Assembly (NCBI GenBank): GCA_902587165.1 | Contig: CACIKF010000001.1 | Coordinates: forward strand, 363,501-427,500 | DNA length: 64,000 nucleotides | Direction of reading: 5' to 3' | Source: Puniceicoccaceae bacterium | GTDB taxonomy: Bacteria > Verrucomicrobiota > Verrucomicrobiia > Opitutales > Coraliomargaritaceae | Shown: piece after piece, positions 1 to 8,722 of the stretch | Layout: each line of letters opens with the position of its first letter | Numbering within the stretch: position 1 is the stretch's first letter | Notes under the pieces: generated by a model | The model's input: the letters and a program-made list of their open reading frames with translations, nothing else | Databases searched by the model: none | What the model was told of the DNA's origin: nothing | Made by a program: the position numbers and the translations under genes

Positions 1-47
1 CCCGCATGGTCGGTGCCGATGGAAATAGTGAGGGGGTTAGCTGACAT
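1..47 (-). CDS. rpiB: Ribose-5-phosphate isomerase B, N-terminal fragment cut by the window edge
   Basis: On the minus strand an ATG at 45-47 opens a frame reading MSANPLTISIGTDHAG and running off the left edge. The IG(S/T)DHAG segment is the conserved N-terminus of RpiB/LacAB sugar-phosphate isomerases, which interconvert ribose 5-phosphate and ribulose 5-phosphate in the cytoplasm. Only about 15 codons are visible, so the call rests on this one motif. The gene lies 71 bases downstream of the MFS gene in the same direction and may share its transcript. Confidence 0.6.
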   Translation of the reverse strand, partial: MSANPLTISIGTDHA

Positions 48-118
48 TGTGTGGAAGATAAAGCGGTAGATTTTGCCCAGAGCAATACGTAATCTTTTAA
101 TTTGAGGCAACAGAGAGT

Positions 119-1327
119 TTATCCCTCGGCCGTCTCGCGCAAGCGCTTATGCCCGCGTATGAGTTCGAACAGCATGATTGATGCGACAATTAGAATCATC
201 CCAATGGTAGCAACGCAAGCAGGGTTAGAGCGACTGAGAATGGCATAGCCAATGAAGGGCGCTAGCGAGCCACGCAGACCAGTCAGCGCCATGTGAATAC
301 TCATGTAGGAGGATGCCTTTTCTTCAGGCGCTATTTTGGTGACCCAGAGGCTCCAAAAGATTTTACCGCCTCCGAACGCAAGGCCTTGGAGAGCCATTGC
401 AAAAGCGAGAACATAGACATTGGTCGTAAAAAAGAAGAACCCGATACTGGCGAGAAAGAACAGGTTGAGCAGGTTGCGCGTGGTTACAAAGTGGAGACGG
501 TCGAAGAAGCGTCCCCACATACGGGTGCTGAGCACTCGAGCCATAGCGGGTATTACTAGCATAAGGATGGCGATCGTAGTATTGCTAGCGTTTACACCAA
601 ACTTTGGATTAGCTAAATACTCTATCCGGACGGGTAGAGCGATGAGGTTGCCCATTCCGAGGAGCATCCAGCAGCTAAGGATGAAGCCGAAGAAGCGATC
701 TTTCCAAATCAGGCTGCAGCTTTGCCAAGGGTTTCCTATATTATTACGAGAAAGGGGGCTGCTGGGAATTCTGGCGCAGGCCACTGCCGAGATACCGCAG
801 GCGACGACCATTATACCGAAGATCCAGTGATAGGCTTCTATCTTAAGGTCAAGTAAGCGACCCCCCGCGAGGGCGAAGCCAATTGAAAAGAGGGCGGTCA
901 AAATAAATGGCCAGCTCATGCGGCTACCTCGCTCCGCGCGGGTGTAGTTCTCTGTGTAGATTTGGAGCATTAGGGGTCCTTGCTGTACGGCAGAGACCTG
1001 ACTTAAGACGGCGAAAAGCGTGAAAAAGAGGAGCGATTCAGCGATGCTTGCGCCAAACAACAACAAAGTCGCCGCTGCCAAGACAAAGGCACAACTGAAG
1101 CTCGGGCGGGCGCGGAAGCTGGCAGCTAGATAAAGCGTAATCGGCGTGATGAGGAAGCCCATGGGGGCGGCTCCCGCGATGAAGGCCTTGTGCGTTTCGC
1201 TCGCTTCGAAGTAGCGGATGGCAATGACGAGCGCGAAGGTCGCCCAGCCTGCTTCTAGAATACCCGCAAGCGGTGCACGCAGCAGGTCGTTGCGATAGGT
1301 CGCAGTCGCTTCTTTTGCCGTGGTCAT
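119..1327 (-). CDS. MFS transporter
   Basis: A 402-residue protein that is hydrophobic along almost its whole length, with about twelve predicted membrane segments, the usual size for the major facilitator superfamily. A short basic loop near the middle (RMWGRFFDRLH, about residue 270) resembles the conserved MFS cytoplasmic loop motif between helices. It should be an inner-membrane permease. The substrate cannot be read from the sequence. The gene points towards rpiB at the window edge, 71 bases away. nadA lies upstream on the same strand with a gap of about 150 bases in which I see no clear terminator. Confidence 0.75.
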   Translation of the reverse strand: MTTAKEATATYRNDLLRAPLAGILEAGWATFALVIAIRYFEASETHKAFIAGAAPMGFLITPITLYLAASFRARPSFSCAFVLAAATLLLFGASIAESLLFFTLFAVLSQVSAVQQGPLMLQIYTENYTRAERGSRMSWPFILTALFSIGFALAGGRLLDLKIEAYHWIFGIMVVACGISAVACARIPSSPLSRNNIGNPWQSCSLIWKDRFFGFILSCWMLLGMGNLIALPVRIEYLANPKFGVNASNTTIAILMLVIPAMARVLSTRMWGRFFDRLHFVTTRNLLNLFFLASIGFFFFTTNVYVLAFAMALQGLAFGGGKIFWSLWVTKIAPEEKASSYMSIHMALTGLRGSLAPFIGYAILSRSNPACVATIGMILIVASIMLFELIRGHKRLRETAEG

Positions 1328-1478
1328 GCCATGAAATAAGACTGCATTTGTCCTACACCCAAGTCTGTATGCTTGAAAACGGTGCAGTTGTTAAAACAAC
1401 CGATTTTGATTCCAGATGTTTTAAGGTAGAGTGCGCTCATGGTCGAATTCGCCAGCCATGTCTCAGTCCTTTGTAAAA

Positions 1479-2465
1479 CTACTTGCTCCACTCCAGCATG
1501 CGCTTGATCGGCGCATAGGCTTTAAGGCGGATGTCTTTGGGCATCTCAATCTGCGGCGACATGTCGCGAAGGCAGTCGCGTAGCTTTTCGATAGTATTCA
1601 TCTTCATGTAGCGGCATTCGTTGCAAGCGCAGGTATCCGTTGGACCAGCGATGAAAGTCTTGTTTGGGATTTCGCGCTGGAGGCGATGAATCATGCCAGT
1701 CTCTGTCACGACGATGATTTTATCGGCTTCACAATCACGGCAGAACCCGATCATCTTTTCGGTGCTGCAGACCTCGTCTGCATTATCACGAACAGTTTCA
1801 GTGCACTCTGGATGGGCGACGACGAGGGCGTCGGGAAACTCTAACTTCAGACGTTCGATGGCTTGCTGAGTAAAGAGGACATGGGCATAACACGAGCCTG
1901 GCCAGAGTTGCATGGCGCGACCGGTCTGCTTACTTACCCATTGACCGAGGTTTTGATCGGGCACGAAGAGGATGTCGCGATCAGCAGGCACTTTGCCGAC
2001 AATTTTCATGGCGTTCCCGCTCGTGCAAATTACATCAGAGAGTGCTTTGACTGCAGCCGAGCAATTGATGTAGGCAACGACGTAAACATTGGGATGGGCC
2101 TCTTTGTAGGCTGCTAGTTTTTCGGCAGGGCAGGAGTCTGAAAGCGAACAGCCTGCGTCTATCTCGGGGAGGAGTACTGGCTTGTTCGGATTGACGATTG
2201 CAGCGGTTTCCGCCATAAAATGGACGCCGCAGAAAACGATGCAATCGGTGTCGGCTTGCTCTGCCTTGTAGGCGAGTCCGAGTGAGTCGCCCACATAGTC
2301 GGCCACTCGCTGGATCGCATCAATCTGGTAGTTGTGCGCGAGGATCAGTGCCTTACGTTCCTTCTTAAGAGTAAGCACCTCTTCTTGGATCGCAGTGAGT
2401 GGTGCTTCATCGCCCTGCTTTGGGGCGAAGACCATTGGTTCGTAGTTGAGAGTCGCGGTAGCCAT
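1479..2465 (-). CDS. nadA: Quinolinate synthase NadA
   Basis: NadA condenses iminoaspartate with dihydroxyacetone phosphate to quinolinate in de novo NAD synthesis, using an oxygen-sensitive [4Fe-4S] cluster. The family landmarks are present: ILAHNYQ near the N-terminus, FCGVHFMAE and HPECTE, which hold two of the conserved cysteines, the SGNA motif, and the C-terminal TCACNECRYMKMN cluster segment. I place the start at the ATG ending at 2465, giving 328 residues. The frame stays open to another ATG ending at 2543, which would add 26 residues starting MQTLYRIRLLDF. That stretch lies wholly inside the duplicated intergenic repeat and may be real coding sequence or a leader. No strong ribosome site precedes either start. 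Confidence 0.92.
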   Translation of the reverse strand: MATATLNYEPMVFAPKQGDEAPLTAIQEEVLTLKKERKALILAHNYQIDAIQRVADYVGDSLGLAYKAEQADTDCIVFCGVHFMAETAAIVNPNKPVLLPEIDAGCSLSDSCPAEKLAAYKEAHPNVYVVAYINCSAAVKALSDVICTSGNAMKIVGKVPADRDILFVPDQNLGQWVSKQTGRAMQLWPGSCYAHVLFTQQAIERLKLEFPDALVVAHPECTETVRDNADEVCSTEKMIGFCRDCEADKIIVVTETGMIHRLQREIPNKTFIAGPTDTCACNECRYMKMNTIEKLRDCLRDMSPQIEMPKDIRLKAYAPIKRMLEWSK

Positions 2466-2599
2466 GGCTTTAAGATTAGATGATCGAAAGTCGAGCGCAT
2501 CTGCGACGAAGTCAAGCAGGCGAATTCGATACAAGGTTTGCATCTGGTTTGATCTTACTTACAAAACATATAACAAAATGAAAGATATTGAGCCATCTG
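2457..2599. repeat. Left copy of the duplicated nadA-dps intergenic region
   Basis: This 143-base stretch is repeated in the same orientation at 8141-8284. By eye the first 91 positions align without gaps and with about nine mismatches, including an exact block of about 29 bases. The last 50 or so align more loosely but still share the ATG and the codons for a dps-like start (MK..EPS). This copy sits next to intact nadA but carries only a dps start remnant. The other copy sits next to intact dps. Together they bracket the GH2/sulfatase cassette. Confidence 0.9.
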
Positions 2600-2676
2600 A
2601 AAAATATACTTACCGCCCACTATGTGGCGAAAAATCTATCAATATCGTCGAATTGTCTAATGATCCATTTGGTTAA
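2578..2676 (+). pseudogene. Remnant of the dps start left by the duplication
   Basis: An ATG at 2578 reads MKDIEPSEKYTYRPL and stops at 2676, 32 residues in all. Its first seven residues match the start of the real Dps at 8264 (MKNFEPS), and the DNA around them belongs to the direct repeat. After EPS the similarity stops, and the rest has no recognisable Dps helix. I read it as the broken end of a duplicated dps 5' region, not a functional gene. It ends 24 bases before the start of the GH2 gene. Confidence 0.6.
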
Positions 2677-2700
2677 TTGTATTATCCTTTCCAAATCAAG

Positions 2701-5124
2701 ATGAGGGGGATAAAATCGTTTGCTGTATGCTTCGCGACTTCTGCGTGCTGTGTCTTTATTGCGGGGCATGTTTCGGCCCGTGAACTAGTGGACGGTAATT
2801 TTGCTTGGAAATTCCACCGAGCCGACGGGGATCCAGCGGTTTTCTCCGCCACTTCGTTTGATGACCGTGAATGGCGCGTATTGGATCTGCCTCATGACTA
2901 CCAGATCGAGCAGCCATGGGCTGAGCCGACGGATGAACAAAAGCGGAGGGAGAAAAAACAGCAGCCGTTCGTTGCCCGCGGTTTTAAGGAACTGGGTATC
3001 GGATGGTATCGCAAAGACCTGAAGATCGATCCTGACTGGAAAGGGAAGCGTGTACTGCTGGATATCGGCGGCATCATGTATGTTGGTGATGTCTGGCTGA
3101 ACGGAAACAAGGTCGGCAGCAATGAATACGGCTATTTGGGTGGCGAGTATGACCTGACGGAACATCTAGACTGGGGTGGCAGGAACGTTGTTGCCATCCG
3201 CGCCGACAACACCCTGCATTCACGCTGGTACACGGGCGGCGGGTTGTATCGTAAAGTACACCTTGTTGTGAAAGAGCCTGTGTCCATTGCGCGTCATGGG
3301 GTATTTGTCTCAACGCCCGAAATTACTGGCAGGCAAGCGTCGGTTAAAGTAAAGGTTGAGCTGGATAATCTGTCGGGAAAAAACCGGCAGGTAACACTTG
3401 CTATACGCCTTCTGTCCCCTGCCGGAAAGCTGGTTGCCAAAGGTAAGGCCGGTATGCAGGTGAAGGGCATTAGCGCCACTTCAACCGTGATGCTTAATGT
3501 CAGCTATCCACAGCTTTGGTCAACGGAAAGGCCGAACCTTTATACCGCCGAAGTAACTGTTAAAGACGCTGGTAATGTACTAGATAGAATATCTGAGCGC
3601 TTCGGAATCCGCACCGTAGAGTGGAAGCCCGAACAGGGTATGGTGCTCAATGGCAAAAGGATCAAGTTCCATGGGGTGAATGTGCACCATTCCTTTGGTG
3701 CCCTGGGGGCAGCCAACTATGAAGCGGCCATTGAAAAACGGTTTAAGGTCCTCAAAGAGATGGGTGTTAACGGGATCCGCCTGGCACATAACCCGTATGC
3801 CGAATCCTTCTATGAATTGGCAGACCAACATGGGATGTTGCTTGTGGATGAGTTGTTTGATAAATGGGAGGGGCAGGGTAGTAACTATCGCGTCGATTTC
3901 TTCGATACGATTATCCCGTGGGCCAGTGAGGAGTGGATTAAGCAGTCCCGCAACCATCCCTCAGTTATACTATACAGCCTAGGTAATGAGATCTGGACCC
4001 ATCAGATTAAAAATAGGGGAAAACTAAAGGGGTGGGGCGTGCCCATCTATAATCTGCTAAAAGAAGAATGTCTTAAATACGATGATACGCGCAAATTCAC
4101 GGTAGGACTGTATCCTGCCCGCGAAAGCGGGATGGGCAAGCAGGATGAGGGCTATGAAAAAAGCAAGCCGGCGGAACTGGCCTTTGTATCGGATATCATG
4201 AGTCAGAATTATCTATATGAATGGTTTTCCTCCGACCGAAAAACGTATCCGGATTGGCTCTTTTTCCAGAGCGAAGCAACCACTGTTGGGATGGGTAAAA
4301 ACTATTTTGGAATGCCGGAAGAAGCCATCGGCTTGGCCTATTGGGGGGCCATCATGTATGTTGGGGAGAGTTTCGGCTGGCCGCAAAAAGGCTGGGTGAA
4401 TTCGGTGATCGACCTTTCCCTGGAAAAGCGCCCGCAGTTTCACTATATCCGCAGTTATTATAGTGATGAACCCATGGTGCATATTGGTATTTACGAGGAA
4501 GAGGTAAAACTGGTGCTTTGGAACGATGTTGAGTTGGGCATGGCTCAGATGAATGAAAATTGGAACCGCCCTTTGAACAGTCGTGTTAAAATGGATGTCT
4601 GGACTAATGCCGAGGAGGTGGAATTGTTTCTAAACGGCCGTTCTTTAGGGACAAAAGCAAACCTTTTGGATGATCCCGGCCAACGAAATAAAACAACGTG
4701 GCAGGTGGACTATGAGCCGGGTGTGTTGAAGGCCGTTGCACGCACAAAGGGTAAGCTTGTTGCTGAACATGTGATTAAGACGGTCGGAGAAGCTGTGGCA
4801 TTGAAACTGGAAGCTGATAATCCGGATTGGACGGCCGACGGTTTTGATCTGCAACACATCCGTATCAGTGCCGTGGATGACCAAGCACACATCGTCTTTG
4901 ACGCAAAAGAGTTGGTGAAGTTTAGCGTAGAAGGTCCGGCAAGATTAATCGGCGTAGATAACGGCGATTTGATGACGGATGAACTGCACGTTGCCAAAGG
5001 GCGCAGTCTTCACCGGGGAACGGCTCTGGCTATTCTCAGGGCTGGTCGTGAACCGGGCAGGGTAACTTTTACCGCGGATGCGGAAGGCTTTGAGCCGGTA
5101 GCACTTACTTTGGAGGTAAAATAA
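2701..5124 (+). CDS. Glycoside hydrolase family 2 enzyme (beta-galactosidase-like), secreted
   Basis: From the ATG at 2701 this is an 807-residue protein with a signal peptide ending near HVSA. The GH2 order is visible: an N-terminal jelly-roll domain with the W(Y)R.DL and IGGIMYVGDVWLNG type segments, an immunoglobulin-like domain, then a TIM barrel. The acid/base is E430 in SLGNEIW and the likely nucleophile is E525 in FFQSEATT. C-terminal beta domains include a GRSLGTK-type segment. Exo-acting GH2 enzymes release beta-galactose, beta-glucuronate or related sugars. The exact specificity is not readable here. A TTG at 2677 is a possible earlier start but would spoil the signal peptide. The gene overlaps the next sulfatase by one base (TAATG), so the pair is translationally coupled. 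It lies in the repeat-flanked cassette. Confidence 0.9.
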   Translation: MRGIKSFAVCFATSACCVFIAGHVSARELVDGNFAWKFHRADGDPAVFSATSFDDREWRVLDLPHDYQIEQPWAEPTDEQKRREKKQQPFVARGFKELGIGWYRKDLKIDPDWKGKRVLLDIGGIMYVGDVWLNGNKVGSNEYGYLGGEYDLTEHLDWGGRNVVAIRADNTLHSRWYTGGGLYRKVHLVVKEPVSIARHGVFVSTPEITGRQASVKVKVELDNLSGKNRQVTLAIRLLSPAGKLVAKGKAGMQVKGISATSTVMLNVSYPQLWSTERPNLYTAEVTVKDAGNVLDRISERFGIRTVEWKPEQGMVLNGKRIKFHGVNVHHSFGALGAANYEAAIEKRFKVLKEMGVNGIRLAHNPYAESFYELADQHGMLLVDELFDKWEGQGSNYRVDFFDTIIPWASEEWIKQSRNHPSVILYSLGNEIWTHQIKNRGKLKGWGVPIYNLLKEECLKYDDTRKFTVGLYPARESGMGKQDEGYEKSKPAELAFVSDIMSQNYLYEWFSSDRKTYPDWLFFQSEATTVGMGKNYFGMPEEAIGLAYWGAIMYVGESFGWPQKGWVNSVIDLSLEKRPQFHYIRSYYSDEPMVHIGIYEEEVKLVLWNDVELGMAQMNENWNRPLNSRVKMDVWTNAEEVELFLNGRSLGTKANLLDDPGQRNKTTWQVDYEPGVLKAVARTKGKLVAEHVIKTVGEAVALKLEADNPDWTADGFDLQHIRISAVDDQAHIVFDAKELVKFSVEGPARLIGVDNGDLMTDELHVAKGRSLHRGTALAILRAGREPGRVTFTADAEGFEPVALTLEVK

Positions 5125-6719
5125 TGATTCAAAAAAGCGTATTCCTATGCAGCGCATTATTGATTGTTGGGGTAGCGATTGCCCGAAGCGAGAAACCCAA
5201 CATCGTATTAATCATGTGCGATGACATGGGGTATTCCGATCTGGGGTGCTATGGCGGCGAGATCAATACCCCCAACATTGATGCCCTGGCCAGAGGCGGG
5301 ATCAGGTTCAGTCATTTCAAAAATACGGGACGCTGCTGCCCAAGCCGGGCTTCGCTTTTGACTGGCCGCCATCAGCATGCCGTGGGCTTGGGGTGGATGA
5401 CTGCGGTTGACGAACACCGGCCCGGGTATCGCGGGCAGATTGCCAAGGAGATCCCAACCCTTGCAGAAATAATGAAAGAGAACGGTTATACAACTTACAT
5501 GGCTGGGAAATGGCATCTTACCGTTGATGGGGCATGGAAACCCAAGGATAGTACTCCCAATGGCAGTTATCCGACCCAGAGGGGCTTTGACGAATATTAT
5601 GGAAGCCTTTCCGGAGCCGGCAATTTTTATAGCCCCAAAGCCGTATATAGTAACGAAGAGAGGGTGACTAAATTTTCAAAGGGTTACTATTATACCGATG
5701 CAATTAATGAGCATAGTGTTGAATTTATCCTGAATCATGAGGGGGCGAACCCGTTCTTCCTGTATGTGGCACATTACGCGCCACACCGCCCTTTACAGGC
5801 TCCTGAAGAGAGGATTGAAGCGTGCAAGGAACGATACCGGGTTGGTTACGATGTGCTGCGGCAAGAGCGTTATAAACGTTTGAAAGAGATGGGGTTGGTA
5901 GGGTCAAAATCTGAACTCCCTATTCATCGTAAGGAGTATAAAAAGCAGGCACGACCTTCCTGGGATTCGCTTGATTCGGCAATGAAGGAAAAATGGATCG
6001 AAGAGATGGCGACCTATGCCGCAATGATTGAGATCATGGATGACGGCATTGGGGACGTGGTGGAAGCAGTGAAGAAGAAAGGCGAGTTTGATAATACTCT
6101 TTTTGTCTTTTTGAGCGATAATGGTGCTACTAGCGAAGGCGGCCTGATTTCACAACTTGCGGCCGACCTAAGCAATACACCGTATCGTTCGTATAAAGCA
6201 AAAACGTTTATGGGCGGCATCAGCTCCCCTCTAATTATCCAGTATCCGAAAACTACCGGGCATGTAGCCGGAGAGCTAAGGGCGGACTACACGCACATTG
6301 TCGATATTTTACCTACGTGCCTGGATCTGGCTGGAATAAAATATCCCTCAACATTTAATGAGCTTGGGATTGCTCCCTCGGATGGCATAAGCGTGGTTCC
6401 GGCCTTGAGAAATGTGGCACTGCCCAAACGCGATTTTTTCTTTGAACACCAAACCTCGTGCGCCGTTATTTCAGGAGCTTGGAAACTGGTGCGGTTCAGC
6501 AGTGGCTGGTCTTGGGAATTGATCAACCTGAATGTAGATCCATTTGAGTTGAACGATGTCTCAAAGGCGCATCCCGAAAAAGTCGCGGAGTTGGAGGAGA
6601 AGTGGAATGCATGGGGAGAAAAGAACCAGGTCTTTCCTTTGAACCCCAAAGGCCTTTCTTGGAATAAGCGCGTTGAAAAATATACCGAGCTTTATTCTAT
6701 TCAGAACGGCCGAGATTAG
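5124..6719 (+). CDS. Secreted formylglycine sulfatase (arylsulfatase type, S1_4-like)
   Basis: A 531-residue sulfatase with a signal peptide (about 20 residues). The formylglycine site is C71-C-P-S-R75 followed by ASLLTG. Metal-binding D33 and D34 lie in the MCDDMG segment, AGKWHL follows at about residue 128, and SDNGA supplies the later ligand pair. The form GRCCPSRASLLTGRHQ resembles the S1_4 arylsulfatase subfamily, but subfamily assignment by eye is tentative. It removes sulfate esters from a saccharide outside the cytoplasm. A strong ribosome site (TGGAGGT at 5111-5117) lies inside the end of the GH2 gene. Such sites are rare among the core genes around it, which fits a foreign origin for the cassette. 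Cys-type maturation is needed. Confidence 0.93.
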   Translation: MIQKSVFLCSALLIVGVAIARSEKPNIVLIMCDDMGYSDLGCYGGEINTPNIDALARGGIRFSHFKNTGRCCPSRASLLTGRHQHAVGLGWMTAVDEHRPGYRGQIAKEIPTLAEIMKENGYTTYMAGKWHLTVDGAWKPKDSTPNGSYPTQRGFDEYYGSLSGAGNFYSPKAVYSNEERVTKFSKGYYYTDAINEHSVEFILNHEGANPFFLYVAHYAPHRPLQAPEERIEACKERYRVGYDVLRQERYKRLKEMGLVGSKSELPIHRKEYKKQARPSWDSLDSAMKEKWIEEMATYAAMIEIMDDGIGDVVEAVKKKGEFDNTLFVFLSDNGATSEGGLISQLAADLSNTPYRSYKAKTFMGGISSPLIIQYPKTTGHVAGELRADYTHIVDILPTCLDLAGIKYPSTFNELGIAPSDGISVVPALRNVALPKRDFFFEHQTSCAVISGAWKLVRFSSGWSWELINLNVDPFELNDVSKAHPEKVAELEEKWNAWGEKNQVFPLNPKGLSWNKRVEKYTELYSIQNGRD

Positions 6720-6760
6720 ATCAATGGAAAAGCGCGAATCAATAGATTTAAGGTAGGGGT

Positions 6761-8158
6761 ATGAACTGGATAAAAACAGGCGGTCTATTGTTGGTAATGC
6801 TGGTAGGCATGAACGTGGTGGGTGCCGTAAATGAAAAGCCGAATGTGGTGTTCTTCTTGGTTGATGATTTCGGCTGGGGCGCATTGTCGAGCATGGGGAG
6901 TGACTTTCACGAAACTCCAAACATTGATAAACTCGCTAAAAGCGGAATGGCATTTAGTAATGGATATGCCGCTTGTACCGTGTGCTCACCAAGCCGTGCC
7001 GCCATCCTCACCGGATGCTATCCCGGACGGATAAGGCTTACAGATTGGATCGCGGGCCATAAACGACCCAATGCGAAGCTGAAGGTTCCCGATTGGAACA
7101 TGAAAATAGACCATGAGCGCATCCTCTTGCCAGAGGCACTCAAAGAAGCGGGGTATGCAACGAGCTTTATCGGCAAATGGCATCTTATGCCGACGAGGCA
7201 GAAAGAATTGATGAAGGATCATTTTCCTGACTCGCATGGCTTTGACCAGAATATCGGGGGCTGTGAATGGGGACAGCCAAAGGGGCGGGGACTGTTTTTT
7301 CATCCCTTTGATATGCCTAATGTCACCAGTAAAGAGGGCGATTACCTGACGGATCGTTTGACCGATTATGCAGTCGAATTTATCGATCAACAGCAGAATA
7401 ATCCGTTCTTCCTCTATTTCTCATACTATACCGTTCATTGGCCCATTATGGGCAAACCAGAGCTGGTGGCAAAGTACAAGGCAAAGTTGAAATCTGGAAA
7501 ATATAATCAGAACAACCCGGAATATGCAGCCATGGTCCAAAGCCTGGATGAAAGTGTGGGGCGCGTTCTCGATAAGTTGGAAGAGAGGGGCTTGGCTGAT
7601 AAAACGATTGTTATATTCACGGGTGATAATGGTGCAACGGGCAGTAAATATTGTGGGGGACTGAGGGGATCGAAAGCGTATTCCCACGAAGGGGGCGTCC
7701 GTGAACCATTTTTCATAAAAGGGCCAGGAATTCAACCGGGCACATCCGATGTGCCTGTCATCGGTACAGATTTTTACCCAACAATACTAGATTTGATTGC
7801 TGCTCCACTTAAGCCCGAACAACACAAAGATGGTGTTAGTTTGAAGCCATTGCTCCTACAGACGGGTGATATTGAAGAACGCTCACTGTTTTGGCACTAT
7901 CCACATTACCATAAAACGAACCCATACGGGGCAATCCGAAATGGAGATTATAAGCTGATAGAATTTTTTGAAGACGGGAAACTGGAACTCTATAACCTAA
8001 AAGATGACCCAGTCGAAGAATCGAACCTGGCCGATAGTATGCCGGGAAAAGCGGCGGGGTTGTTGAAAGAATTAGATCAATGGCGTGTAAGTGTTGCTGC
8101 GCAGTTACCGACGCCCAATCCGGAACATGACCCTGAACATGGTAGCCATGGCTTTTAG
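6761..8158 (+). CDS. Secreted formylglycine sulfatase (S1_16-like), C-terminus formed by the repeat
   Basis: A 465-residue sulfatase with a signal peptide. The active-site signature is C75-S-P-S-R79 with AAILTG, and D35 and D36 are the metal-binding pair. IGKWHL and TGDNGATG are also present. The segment CYPGRIRLTDWIAG is typical of S1_16-like exo-sulfatases (tentative). A good ribosome site (GTAGGGG) precedes the ATG by a few bases. The gap to the previous sulfatase is 41 bases, so GH2 and the two sulfatases form one operon. The last five residues (GSHGF) and the stop codon are encoded inside the right copy of the duplicated intergenic repeat, so the native C-terminus was probably replaced when the cassette inserted. 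Confidence 0.92.
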   Translation: MNWIKTGGLLLVMLVGMNVVGAVNEKPNVVFFLVDDFGWGALSSMGSDFHETPNIDKLAKSGMAFSNGYAACTVCSPSRAAILTGCYPGRIRLTDWIAGHKRPNAKLKVPDWNMKIDHERILLPEALKEAGYATSFIGKWHLMPTRQKELMKDHFPDSHGFDQNIGGCEWGQPKGRGLFFHPFDMPNVTSKEGDYLTDRLTDYAVEFIDQQQNNPFFLYFSYYTVHWPIMGKPELVAKYKAKLKSGKYNQNNPEYAAMVQSLDESVGRVLDKLEERGLADKTIVIFTGDNGATGSKYCGGLRGSKAYSHEGGVREPFFIKGPGIQPGTSDVPVIGTDFYPTILDLIAAPLKPEQHKDGVSLKPLLLQTGDIEERSLFWHYPHYHKTNPYGAIRNGDYKLIEFFEDGKLELYNLKDDPVEESNLADSMPGKAAGLLKELDQWRVSVAAQLPTPNPEHDPEHGSHGF

Positions 8159-8284
8159 ATTAGATGATCATAAGTCGAGCGCATCTGCGACGAAGTCAAG
8201 TAGGTGAATGGGAGACAAAGTTTGCATCTGGCGCTATCTTACCTACTGTTACACATAATTAATATGAAAAACTTTGAGCCATCT
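8141..8284. repeat. Right copy of the duplicated nadA-dps intergenic region
   Basis: Direct repeat of 2457-2599. It begins exactly at the last five codons of the upstream sulfatase and runs to the seventh codon of dps. On its minus strand it still contains the first nadA codons (ATG GCT ACC) and a truncated version of the leader frame seen at the left copy (MQTLSPIHLLDF, now ended by TGA). Copies that include both flanking gene starts indicate that nadA and dps were originally adjacent and divergent. Confidence 0.9.
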
Positions 8285-8719
8285 AATGAAGTAATTAAAG
8301 CGCTTCGGCAGGTAGTGGCCAATTCATACGCGGTGCTTGGGCAGACGCAAATCTGTCATTGGAATGTGCGCGGGTCGTCCTTTTTCTCGCTTCACAACGC
8401 TTTCGAGGCGCAATATACAGAGCTCTTCCCCGCGATCGACGAAATAGCGGAGCGTATCCGTGCACTCGGAGCCTTTGCTCCCGGGGGCCTCGGTAATCTC
8501 GCTAAGATGGCGGGGATGAAAGAAATTCGTGAAGACGCCAGTGCTCAAGATATGGTCAAACACCTCTCTGCCGCCAACAATGCCCTTGTTGCCGACCTGG
8601 TTGCCGCGCGAGACGCCGCGGGTGTTGCAGGCGACGATCAGACAGAAGATCTCATGATTGCTCGAATCCAAGTTCACGAAAAGACAATCTGGATGCTAGA
8701 CAGTTTTCTCGACTCTTAG
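8264..8719 (+). CDS. dps: Dps/ferritin-like DNA-binding stress protein
   Basis: A 151-residue four-helix protein of the Dps family, which forms dodecamers that oxidise and store iron and can bind DNA under stress. The intersubunit ferroxidase ligands are complete and correctly spaced: H32 and H44 (CHWNVRG and SLHNAFE) with D59 and E63 (IDEIAERI). I use the ATG at 8264 because the family starts here. A GTG at 8204 in the same frame would add 20 residues derived from the repeat. The gene is followed after three bases by the NAD(P)-binding protein gene and probably shares its transcript. No strong ribosome site is visible. Confidence 0.93.
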   Translation: MKNFEPSNEVIKALRQVVANSYAVLGQTQICHWNVRGSSFFSLHNAFEAQYTELFPAIDEIAERIRALGAFAPGGLGNLAKMAGMKEIREDASAQDMVKHLSAANNALVADLVAARDAAGVAGDDQTEDLMIARIQVHEKTIWMLDSFLDS

Positions 8720-8722
8720 GCG

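Noticed and set aside
2601..8140. A transposon or integrative element carrying the GH2/sulfatase genes
   Set aside because: No transposase, integrase, terminal inverted repeats or tRNA attachment site is visible. The flanking repeats are the host intergenic region itself.
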